64,000 nucleotides of DNA, taken from contig JBPOHT010000017.1 of assembly GCA_052035235.1 (NCBI GenBank), positions 1-64,000 on the forward strand. The letters run 5' to 3'. The notes under the pieces were generated by a model. The model was not told where the DNA came from and made no database searches. It saw only the letters and a program-made list of their open reading frames with translations. Source of the stretch: Solimonas_A sp052035235. GTDB lineage: Bacteria; Pseudomonadota; Gammaproteobacteria; Nevskiales; Nevskiaceae. Made by a program: the position numbers and the translations under genes. How positions within the stretch are numbered: position 1 is the first letter of the stretch; each line of letters opens with the position of its first letter. Shown here one piece after another: positions 17,102 through 25,110 of the stretch.

Positions 17102-18028
17102 CTACTTCAGGGGCGCCTGCGTCGGCGGCGCCTCGCGAGCTTCGGCCGGCCGGTCGGCGGGCTGGAGGCGATAACCCTTCTGGCGCAGCAGCGTCACCAG
17201 CCCGTCGGGGCCGTAGAGATGCGCCGCACCCACGACCACCAGCTGCGGCTTGTCGCCGTCGAGCGCGGCCTGCAGGCGCGGCAGCCAGGCCCGGTTGCGC
17301 GCCGACAGCAGCCGCTCGTAGACCATCGGGGCGTGCGTCTTCATCTGCGCCGCCATCTGCTCCAGCGTCGCACCGTCACCCTGGCGCCAGGTGCGCAGCA
17401 GGTCCGCCGGCTCGGTGCCGGCTTCGACCAGTTCGTCCACGGTGGCCGCCAGGAGCTGCTCGGACTGCGCCGGGGTGGCGTCGATGAACAGCGCCAGGTG
17501 GGCCTGGGGCTCTTCCAGCCAGCGCACCGATTTCTTGTCCTGCAGCGCGCGCTGGAAGAACTGCTGGTCGATGCCCAGCTCGGCGCGAAACCCTGCATGC
17601 TGGTAGCTGAACAGCTCCAGCGACAGCGCACAGAACCAGGCCCGGAAGGGTTCGCACAGGGCCATCGGCATGCCGACGTCGGAGGCACGGCGCACGAGGC
17701 GCTCGTAGAGCGCCGGCGCGACACTGGCCTTGAGCGGCTTGTCCGCCTTGGCGGCGCTCAGCAGCCGGACCTGAAGCTCGGGGCTGGCCAGCGCGGCGAT
17801 GTCGCTTTCGAAGATCAGCTCGGCGGAACGCAGGTAGGCCTGCTCCAGTCCGTCCGGCAATTGCCCGGCGTCATCCGGCAGCAGGTGCACCGAGCCCAGC
17901 AGGTAGTGCTTCGCCTTGGCCCCGTCGACCTCCCACAGGAAGGGGGCCCGCGAGGGCTCCTGGGCCAGCGCCGGCAGCACGGCGAACAGGCCGAGCAGCG
18001 GCACCAGGCAACGTCTTAGCAGATTCAT
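17102..18028 (-). CDS. TraB/GumN-family protein
   Basis: 308 aa with a signal peptide (LLRRCLVPLLGLFAVLPALA). Family motifs are GSVHLLPDD near residue 46, a central GIDQQFFQRAL, the LLSARNRAWLPRL segment and the C-terminal VVVGAAHLYGPDGLVTLL, typical of PF01963 (TraB/PrgY/GumN), a putative metalloprotease-like fold of uncertain activity. It begins 1 bp after the stop of the isomerase gene upstream and was the last gene of the ttcA operon before the island landed. Confidence 0.85.
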   Translation of the reverse strand: MNLLRRCLVPLLGLFAVLPALAQEPSRAPFLWEVDGAKAKHYLLGSVHLLPDDAGQLPDGLEQAYLRSAELIFESDIAALASPELQVRLLSAAKADKPLKASVAPALYERLVRRASDVGMPMALCEPFRAWFCALSLELFSYQHAGFRAELGIDQQFFQRALQDKKSVRWLEEPQAHLALFIDATPAQSEQLLAATVDELVEAGTEPADLLRTWRQGDGATLEQMAAQMKTHAPMVYERLLSARNRAWLPRLQAALDGDKPQLVVVGAAHLYGPDGLVTLLRQKGYRLQPADRPAEAREAPPTQAPLK

Positions 18029-18029
18029 G

Positions 18030-18741
18030 TCAGCGAGGCCTCTGCGCGCTCGGGCGCACCTGCAGCCAGGCGGCGTGGTCTTCGCGCGCGCCCAGCGGAT
18101 CCTGGCCCTGCAGGAACAGGTCCATGTATTCCAGATCGTCGTAACCCCAGAACAGTTCCGCATCCCCCGGCACGCCCGCTGCCGACATGGAGCCGGGGCG
18201 GCGTCCGGAGGCATTGCAGGCGATCATCGCCGGCACGCCGAACACGCCGTCGGCCACCGCCGCATCGGTGTTCTGGCGCAGGCGGTCCTTGCCCGGACCC
18301 GCGGCATCGCTGAGCCAGGTGTCGGCGTCCAGGCCGGACTCGGCCAGCACGGCGCGCAGCGTGTCCGGCTCGCTCACCGGGCGGCTCTGGGCCCAGGTGG
18401 CGCGGAACAGCGCATCGATCAGCGCGTGGCGCTGCTCCGGCGGCAGGCCGCAGCAGGCCAGGCGCAGCGGCTGCAGGGGATTGAAGGGATGCGAATGGGG
18501 CGGCGCCAGCGGGATGCCGAGCTGGCGTGCCTTGCGCAGCACGTTCCAGATCATCCACTGGTTCTTGGCCGGCACCTCGGCCGGGCCCTTCTGGCCATGG
18601 GCATTGAGCAGCCCGGCGAACAGCACCGGCACCGGCTCGAGCTGCAGTCCGTGGCGCTGTGCCAGCGCGGGGACGCGGTTCCAGGCCAGCCAGGCGTTGT
18701 GGGAGATGAAGTCGAAGAAGAAGTAGAGGCGGCGCGGGTCG

Positions 18742-18749
<8 letters not shown>
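18030..18749 (-). CDS. 2-Hydroxychromene-2-carboxylate isomerase family (DsbA-like, kappa GST)
   Basis: 239 aa thioredoxin-fold protein. The N terminus YFFFDFISHNAWLAW carries the family Ser in the DFxS position used to bind glutathione. NGVFGVP-type cis-Pro is present as GVFGVPAMI, and FWGYDDLEYM near the C terminus matches FWGxDR of the family. It is related to NahD, but no naphthalene pathway is present here, so a generic glutathione-dependent isomerase role is inferred. Its start overlaps the ttcA stop by 8 bp. The island has cut it off from the native ttcA promoter. Confidence 0.82.
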
Positions 18750-19473
<724 letters not shown>

Positions 19474-19479
<6 letters not shown>

Positions 19480-19505
19480 TTCTATCGGATATAAATCGTT
19501 CAGCA
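19474..19505. repeat. Left attachment end: 6-bp core plus terminal inverted repeat
   Basis: The core CTTGCC is at 19474-19479 and the left terminal repeat at 19480-19505. The terminal repeat matches the reverse complement of 42196-42221 at 20 of 26 positions, including TTCTA at the tip and TAAAT and GTTCA further in. Host ttcA sequence lies to the left. Confidence 0.88.
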
Positions 19506-19882
19506 TATTAATAAATGCATGAATAAATTGATGTATCCGATGGCAGCCGATTTGTTTCTTGTAGCCGAATCGGGCGCTGCCGGGCTAAAGCTGATTCGAC
19601 TGGTTTCGATGAGCTTGGTCTCACAGCGAACCGGGAGTCTCGGTCTTCAGTGTCGTTCAACGACTCTGGCGCCGCAACCAGCGAATCGTCTGCCCCACGC
19701 CAGCCGGTCTGCGCATCGGCCCCCTAGCAAATGCGCACTGACGCCAAGACGCTGCGCATTTACATCAGCCAGTTGCTCAACGGCATCAGCTTCCTGCTCA
19801 CCCTCCTCCCTGAGCCTGCGCACCCTTGACCGCAACAAGCGGGCGCCGATCGATGAAGATCGGCGCCCATCTTAGGGCTGCC
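19506..19882. other. Left-end noncoding stretch of the island with a stem-loop
   Basis: I see no gene here. Frames of 118 aa (+) and 63 aa (-) exist but have no family resemblance or start context. An 11-bp perfect stem at 19841-19851 / 19858-19868 (loop GATGAA) follows the stop of the leftward reductase gene at 19883 and may end its transcript, although no U-run follows. Confidence 0.55.
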
Positions 19883-20485
19883 TCAGCCGAACTTCACCAG
19901 ATTGTGCGTAGGCAGCGACCCACCCGGGAACTGAGCCAGCCGGCCACCCACCGCCAATGGACCGAGGTCCATCGCGAAGAAGCCGAGCCGGTCGATGAGC
20001 GCAGTCACCTTGGCCTTGGCCGCTGCATCGTCGCCCGACACGAACAGCACGCGCCGTCCACCCTCAGCCCGAGGATCACCTGAAACCAGCGCGGGCTGCA
20101 GGTGGTTGAAGGTCTTCACCACCTTCGCGCCCGGAACGAGGTCCGAAAACACCTCGCTCGATACACGGCCATGCAGCTCGGCCGGCTGAAACAGCGGCGC
20201 CTCGATCGGATTGTTCGCGTCGATGACGATGCGACCATCCCAGTCCGGCAGTCCCTTCAGCGCCTCCGGCAGCTTCGACCAGTTCACCGCGACCAGGACG
20301 ATGTCCTTCGACGCCGCTTCCTCTCGCGTCCCCGCCATGATCGAGGGCCCGAGTTCCTTGACCAGTTGCGCGAGCGATTGCGGGCCGCGGCTATTGGCGA
20401 GAGTGGCCTGGAGGCCGGCGCGCGCCAGCGCGCGAGCAAACGCCGAGCCGATGCTGCCGGCGCCGATGATTCCGATAGTGCTCAT
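19883..20485 (-). CDS. NADPH-dependent F420 reductase-like oxidoreductase
   Basis: 200 aa Rossmann-fold protein with GIIGAGSIGSAFARAL at the N terminus, VLVAVNW after strand 4 and VVKTFNHLQP in the middle, as in the NADP-oxidoreductase coenzyme-F420-dependent family (PF03807-type, also related to FSR/STEAP-like reductases). Bacteria of this kind generally lack F420, so a flavin or other small acceptor is likely. It follows the SDR gene after 16 bp and is probably cotranscribed; both diverge from the LysR regulator. Confidence 0.78.
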   Translation of the reverse strand: MSTIGIIGAGSIGSAFARALARAGLQATLANSRGPQSLAQLVKELGPSIMAGTREEAASKDIVLVAVNWSKLPEALKGLPDWDGRIVIDANNPIEAPLFQPAELHGRVSSEVFSDLVPGAKVVKTFNHLQPALVSGDPRAEGGRRVLFVSGDDAAAKAKVTALIDRLGFFAMDLGPLAVGGRLAQFPGGSLPTHNLVKFG

Positions 20486-20501
20486 GGAGGTCTCCTACGT
20501 A

Positions 20502-21251
20502 TCAGGCAGTAAAGCCGCCGTCAGCGACGATGTCGGCACCCGTGACGAAGGAGCCGTCCGGTCCGGCGAGGAAGGCCACCACGCCGGCGATCTCGCCCGG
20601 CTGACCGTAGCGGCCGAGCGCCAGGCCCGGGCCCACGATCTGCGCGACGGGGCCAGTGGCTGGGTTCATGTCCGTGTCCGTCGGACCGGGATGGACCGTG
20701 TTGACCGTGATGCCGCGCGGCCCGACGTCACGGGCCAGGCTGCGGTTGAAGCCCGACACCGCGCTCTTGGTCAGTGTGTACACGGACGCGGTACCGAAAG
20801 CCGCATAGCGCGTCATCGAGCTGCCGATGTGGATCACCCGGCCGCCTTTCTTCATATGCCGCACGGCCTCCTGGGTCGCCACGAACACGCCGGTGACGTT
20901 GACATCGATCATGCGCTGGTAGTCCTCCAGCTTGTACTCGTCGATCGGCGCGTTGATGGCGATACCGGCGTTGTTCACCAGGATGTCGATGCCGCCCAGC
21001 TCCGCCACCGTCTGGCGCACCGAGGCGCGCACGGCTTCGGCGTTGCCCGCGTCCGCCTGGATGGCAACAGCCCGGCCGCCCGCCGCCTGGATCTCATCCA
21101 CGACGGCCTGCGCCTTGTCCGGAGACGCGCTGTAGGTGATGGCGACGGCGGCGCCATCGCGGGCGAGCCGCTTCGCGATGCTGGCGCCGATAGAGCGTGA
21201 GCCGCCGGTGACGAGGGCGACCTTGCCGCTGAGGGGGAGCTGCTGGTTCAT
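20502..21251 (-). CDS. Short-chain dehydrogenase/reductase (FabG-like)
   Basis: 249 aa classical SDR. It has TGGSRSIGASIA for NADP binding, NNAGI, the catalytic Ser in HIGSSM, YxxxK as YTLTK, and the C-terminal GADIVADGG. The substrate cannot be told from sequence. The start at 21251 (MNQQLPLSGKV) has a good family N terminus and a GGAGATTC-like site upstream (on the minus strand); the longer open frame runs into the LysR gene. It is the first gene of a two-gene unit divergent from LysR. Confidence 0.85.
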   Translation of the reverse strand: MNQQLPLSGKVALVTGGSRSIGASIAKRLARDGAAVAITYSASPDKAQAVVDEIQAAGGRAVAIQADAGNAEAVRASVRQTVAELGGIDILVNNAGIAINAPIDEYKLEDYQRMIDVNVTGVFVATQEAVRHMKKGGRVIHIGSSMTRYAAFGTASVYTLTKSAVSGFNRSLARDVGPRGITVNTVHPGPTDTDMNPATGPVAQIVGPGLALGRYGQPGEIAGVVAFLAGPDGSFVTGADIVADGGFTA

Positions 21252-21365
21252 GGTGAATCTCCTGCGGGGTTGGAAAGTGAGGCCAGTCTCCCAACTTGAT
21301 TGACCCTTGATTAGTGGGTAATGATTGGTTTCATTTATTACTTTTGATTGAAAATAGGGCGAAGC

Positions 21366-22295
21366 ATGGAAACGCTGGCCAACCTGGAGTCCTTCGTCCG
21401 CAGCGCCGAGAACGGCGGCTTTTCCGCCGCCGCCCGCCAGCTGGGCCTGACGCCGGCGGCCGTCAGCCGCAACGTGGCCATGCTGGAACGCAATCTCGGC
21501 GTGCGCCTGTTCCAGCGCAGTACACGCAAGCTCACGCTTACCGAAGCCGGCGAGCGCTTCCTGGAAACGGTCCGTGGACATCTGCGCGGACTGCAGTCGG
21601 CCATCGCCGATGTCTCACGGGATGACGAGGAGCCGGCGGGGGTCCTCAAGGTCAGCATGGCGCTGACGTTCGGCATGGATTACCTGCTGCCCTTGCTGCC
21701 GGAGTTTCTGGCGCGCTACCCGAATATCCGCATCGACTGGGACTTCGAGAATCGCCAGGTCGATCTGATCTCCGAGGGTTTCGACGCGGCGATCGGGGGC
21801 GGCATCGAGCTGGCGCCCGGCGTCGTCTCCCGGCCGCTGGCTCCGGCGCACATCATCGCGGTGGCTTCGCCCGCGTATCTGGCCGGAAAAGACCTGCCCA
21901 CCGATCCCTCGGAACTGCTCAAGTTCACCGGCATCGGCATGCGGTCCGTCCGCACCGGGCGCATCCGTAACTGGACCATGCGGAATGTCGCCGGCCAGGA
22001 GATGGCTGCGCAGACGACCGATACGCTGGTGATGAACGATCCCGAGGCGATGTGTCGCAGCGCGCTGCTCGGCCTCGGCGTCGCACTAGTCGCGGTGCCG
22101 CATGCCTCGCCGCACTTGGAAAGCGGCAGGCTGGTGCGTGTCCTACCGAAGTGGTACGCGGACGCTGGCCCTATTTCACTGTACTACGCGACGCGGACGA
22201 TGCTGCCAGCCAAGACCCGTGTTTTCGTGGAGCATGTGGTAGAGGCGTTCAAGAAGCAGCGGCTGGCACAGCGGTTCGCTGGAAGTCTTGGTTGA
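21366..22295 (+). CDS. LysR-family transcriptional regulator
   Basis: 309 aa. The winged HTH occupies residues 1-60 (LANLESFVRSAENGGFSAAA, then the recognition helix TPAAVSRNVAMLE), and a type 2 periplasmic-binding-like effector domain lies at about 90-295. The ATG at 21366 is preferred to a TTG six codons earlier. LysR regulators usually control a divergent target, so the SDR and F420-reductase-like genes are its likely targets, through the 114-bp intergenic region 21252-21365. Confidence 0.88.
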   Translation: METLANLESFVRSAENGGFSAAARQLGLTPAAVSRNVAMLERNLGVRLFQRSTRKLTLTEAGERFLETVRGHLRGLQSAIADVSRDDEEPAGVLKVSMALTFGMDYLLPLLPEFLARYPNIRIDWDFENRQVDLISEGFDAAIGGGIELAPGVVSRPLAPAHIIAVASPAYLAGKDLPTDPSELLKFTGIGMRSVRTGRIRNWTMRNVAGQEMAAQTTDTLVMNDPEAMCRSALLGLGVALVAVPHASPHLESGRLVRVLPKWYADAGPISLYYATRTMLPAKTRVFVEHVVEAFKKQRLAQRFAGSLG

Positions 22296-22597
22296 AGGCC
22301 ACAGCGCAAGTGACTCGCCTTGGATATGTCTTCCGCTTTGGTAATCCCAACGACAATCGACGCAGTAGATATCGTTGTCAATTCAGATGGATCGAGAACA
22401 CTTTTCGCTGCTTCGCCGTCAGAAGGTAGTGCGCAAGTCTGCTGGTGTCGCCGCGCGAGTTGGCTGGCGTTTTGTGCGCAACGAGATGGCGTTCTGTAAT
22501 ATCCCGGGGCACGGCAGCCAAGCAGCTCTTTGATTGTGGTTGCAAAGCCATCCCATGCGGGAATGTCGTGCCCTCTGGGCGATGGCACAGCCCAGCA
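22296..22597. other. Intergenic stretch without recognisable gene
   Basis: The stretch lies between the LysR stop and the stop of the leftward unknown gene. Minus-strand frames of 85 and 134 aa overlap here but show no family pattern, and one runs into the LysR gene in antisense. It may be remnant DNA. Confidence 0.4.
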
Positions 22598-22993
22598 TCA
22601 GGACCAGCGCCGCCCGATGATATCGGCGGCGTCATCAGGCGTCGCCGAGCCGCTTCGCCGGCTTACCCGGGCATGGAAGGTGGGCGCATGCTTATCCAGG
22701 AAGCGCGTCATGGGGCCGCGAAAGCGGAAAACATCGGCGGGAATGTCTACGCCCAGGTGGCGAGCTATGGTGCCGGCAAAGCGCACCTGTCGATCCGTCG
22801 GCGGCTGCAGGTCGAAGTCCAACGTATGGGCAACAGCGTCGGCCACAACTGTCGACACCCGACGGAATAGCGCGTCGCGGCTTACTTTATCCGCAATGCG
22901 CTCCAGCTGGATCGCAAGCGCCTCGGCGACATGCTCAGGCAGCACAGCCCTAAGCTCTAGTTCGCCGCTATCCGGATGGAGACACAGATGCAT
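22598..22993 (-). CDS. Conserved hypothetical protein of mobile DNA
   Basis: 131 aa, mainly helical. The N-terminal half (LELRAVLPEHVAEALAIQLE, VSRDALFRRVSTVVADAV) and the PTDRQVRFAGTIARHLG segment read as a real, compositionally even protein rather than an antisense shadow. I do not recognise the family. It diverges from the XRE regulator gene across a 9-9-9 palindrome (23045-23071), so the two are probably coregulated. Confidence 0.6.
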   Translation of the reverse strand: MHLCLHPDSGELELRAVLPEHVAEALAIQLERIADKVSRDALFRRVSTVVADAVAHTLDFDLQPPTDRQVRFAGTIARHLGVDIPADVFRFRGPMTRFLDKHAPTFHARVSRRSGSATPDDAADIIGRRWS

Positions 22994-23044
22994 GGTGTCG
23001 CTGCGGCGCGGAAAGCGCGGGCCTTGGGATATTGCAATTAATGA

Positions 23045-23071
23045 ACACTATAGATTGTAGCTCTATAGTGT
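23045..23071. promoter_or_regulatory. Palindromic operator between divergent genes
   Basis: ACACTATAG (23045-23053) and CTATAGTGT (23063-23071) are exact inverted copies separated by 9 bp, placed between the leftward unknown gene and the rightward XRE regulator. An ACTATAG core recurs in front of the phosphatase gene (about 24486-24492). It is a likely binding site for the XRE protein. Confidence 0.65.
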
Positions 23072-23086
23072 GCAAGAAACTAAATA

Positions 23087-23110
23087 GGTGGCTCCTCTTC
23101 GGGAGCCACC
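23087..23110 (+). promoter_or_regulatory. Hairpin that hides the ribosome binding site of the XRE gene
   Basis: GGTGGCTCC (23087-23095) pairs perfectly with GGAGCCACC (23102-23110) around a 6-nt loop. The stem contains the GGAG Shine-Dalgarno and ends at the base before the ATG at 23111, so translation should be limited unless the hairpin opens. Confidence 0.65.
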
Positions 23111-23464
23111 ATGAAGCTTGCAGGCGCGTTTGCCGAGTCCCTTCGCAAGGTTCGCCTGTATGCGGACCTCAGCCAGGAGGACTTCAGCGATGTCTCGAGT
23201 CGAACCTATATCAGCAGCCTGGAACGGGGGATGAAAAGCCCGACGCTCGAGAAGGTGGATGCCCTCGCCGGAAAGATGCGTGTCAGCCCGCTTTCCCTCT
23301 ACGTGCTGACCTACGCCATATTCACGCGGACCACGCCCGCCGCATTGCTCAGACAGGTGAGCGACGAGGTATCGCAACTGCAGGGCAAGGCACCGAACGC
23401 TGATAGGATTAGGCCCTCTCGTGGGCGTATCAATGTAGCCGGGGGGAACCCACGAGGTGGATAA
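23111..23464 (+). CDS. XRE-family helix-turn-helix regulator
   Basis: 117 aa. A Cro/CI-type HTH covers about residues 6-65 (FAESLRKVRLYADLSQEDF, YISSLERGMKSPTLEKVDALA), followed by a helical region (LSLYVLTYAIFTRTTPAALL) and a short basic tail. It probably binds the palindrome just upstream and represses itself and the divergent gene. Start choice is fixed by the ATG directly after the Shine-Dalgarno-containing hairpin. Confidence 0.85.
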   Translation: MKLAGAFAESLRKVRLYADLSQEDFSDVSSRTYISSLERGMKSPTLEKVDALAGKMRVSPLSLYVLTYAIFTRTTPAALLRQVSDEVSQLQGKAPNADRIRPSRGRINVAGGNPRGG

Positions 23465-23510
23465 AGCGGACCGAGCAGGACACTCAGACGTCTGCATCGA
23501 GGCTGCGAGA

Positions 23511-24473
23511 TCAATGATCTCTTGATTTTTCGTTGGCCACTTGCAGTACCGCTCGCTCCGAATCGCTCAGCCACGATAGGTTAGGGAGCGTGGTCGGGAT
23601 ACTCGCGTACTCGGTCACGGGCATATCCGGCTCGCGTCGAGGATCGGGCACCTGCCAGTAGTACCCCGAGAGCAACTCGACCAAGGTCAGTCGACCATCC
23701 TCCATACCGGCGCCGGTGTCCAAATGCAGACGATTTCGCGCTAAAAGCGGCTGCCTGGAGGCCAGGGTTGTATGCCCGGAGACCAGCAGGTCAAGCCCCA
23801 AGACGGGGCACGTCGCCAATTCGTGCTCGAAGCGAGTCGCTGGCGGATACAGGCGGTGGATGTCCTTTTCGATGTCAGGGATGGAAGCAATGCCAGCGGC
23901 GATCGTCGTGCTTCGATCCCAGAGAATTCGTCTCTGAAGACGGCCGTATCTCTCGTACAGGTCTGATCCATGCTCGTGCATGTCGCTAACATCTGCCCAG
24001 GTCCATTCGTTGGGTAGGCCGGCATGGACAATGCCGACCTTGCGCCCATCCGCCAGGAGAATTTCAAAGGCCAGCGGCAGACGGCTTAGTATCTTCTCCA
24101 TGCGTGCCTGATCGTTATTGCCAGGCCGCAAGGGATCATTCGGACCGAAGTACTCGCACATCGAATAGACCAGGCCTCGTTCCGATGAAATGGCGCCACG
24201 ATAGGCCCCCATCTGCATGGCTTCGTGATTGCCCATGACAGCATAAAACCAAGGCTTTTCCGCCAGCCGTAGGCACTCAACTGACGAAGGCCCGCGGTGC
24301 ACCAGGTCTCCGACGGAAAACAAGCGATCCTGTCGGGGGTTGAAGCGGACCTCGAAGAGCAACCGGTTCAGCATCTCCAAGCAGCCGTGGAGGTCCCCAA
24401 TGCAGAAATCTCTTCCCATTGAGTTGGGCGGCAAAGTGATGAAAGGCTTTTCGAACAGCATATGGGGTGCCAT
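23511..24473 (-). CDS. PPP-family metallophosphatase (ApaH/PrpA-like)
   Basis: 320 aa. The two-metal motifs are GDLHG (residues about 27-31), GDLVHRGP (about 55-62), GNHE (about 81-84), VHAGLP and SGHTT, as in serine/threonine phosphatases and diadenosine tetraphosphatases. The GDxVDRG motif reads GDLVHRG, with His in place of the Asp; ApaH has Ala there, so this favours the nucleotide-phosphatase side. The substrate is unknown. Upstream at 24483-24500 is an ACTATAG sequence within ATGAA...TTCAT arms, similar to the operator of the XRE gene, so the regulator may control it. Confidence 0.78.
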   Translation of the reverse strand: MAPHMLFEKPFITLPPNSMGRDFCIGDLHGCLEMLNRLLFEVRFNPRQDRLFSVGDLVHRGPSSVECLRLAEKPWFYAVMGNHEAMQMGAYRGAISSERGLVYSMCEYFGPNDPLRPGNNDQARMEKILSRLPLAFEILLADGRKVGIVHAGLPNEWTWADVSDMHEHGSDLYERYGRLQRRILWDRSTTIAAGIASIPDIEKDIHRLYPPATRFEHELATCPVLGLDLLVSGHTTLASRQPLLARNRLHLDTGAGMEDGRLTLVELLSGYYWQVPDPRREPDMPVTEYASIPTTLPNLSWLSDSERAVLQVANEKSRDH

Positions 24474-25110
24474 TTACCAATGAATACTATAGGGTTCATA
24501 TTGTACCGGCAGTTCCCCCCTTACACAGCCCCGACCGAGGCGCAACTGAGCTAGGGACTGCCGCCCTGCGGCGGCAGTGCGCTCGTCGCAGAACTGCTGA
24601 GTCGACCTTAATGGCGGTCCGCGGTCACCGGCGGTGGATCAGGATTGAACAATCCTGCGTTCCCCCAGTAGGCACGGTGGCGATGCAGAATCCAAGGAAG
24701 GATCGCGATTCTGGCCTCCCTTTTTTCTACAGTCCGCCAGCTTGTTGCGCAGCTGCTTTCAGCGAAACTGCGCAGTGGCTCCATGGGAGCTGAATGACGG
24801 CTTCCGTGAAGCTGCGCAGGAAGTGCGAAGAAGAACTCCCCCTGATGGTCCGCGACAGGTTCTAAGCCCCAACGCGGGCCCGCTTGAAGCCCCACGCCGG
24901 GGTGTGGTGCATGCCTGCCTAGTTTCGGAAGCTGAGCAGGGCTGCTACGGCATTGCGCATGGAGAGTCTTCGCAAGATTGGGTTTCGGTCGTTCGCTGCT
25001 GACCGTAACGAGAAATTGGAATAAAAGCTGCGGAGGTCTCCGTTCAGGCATCATCAGCGAAGCTCTATCCGTAAATGTTGCCGATGTGGCCGAGTCTCAT
25101 GCAGACATCT
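24474..25110. other. Long noncoding stretch inside the island
   Basis: It holds the promoter region of the leftward phosphatase gene at its left edge and the end of the RND operon at its right edge. Several short frames cross it, the longest a 148-aa minus-strand frame at 24608-25054 with no recognisable pattern and biased Pro/Arg/His composition. I see no RNA gene or clear terminator. Confidence 0.45.

Noticed and set aside
24905..24960. Resemblance to a conserved part of eukaryotic 5S rRNA (CGGAAGCTGAGCAGGG)
   Set aside because: The match covers only about 16 bases, with no flanking 5S sequence or stem structure, and is most likely chance.
24608..25054. 148-aa minus-strand open frame between the phosphatase and RND genes
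   Set aside because: It has no recognisable pattern, a composition rich in Pro, Arg and His, and no convincing start context.
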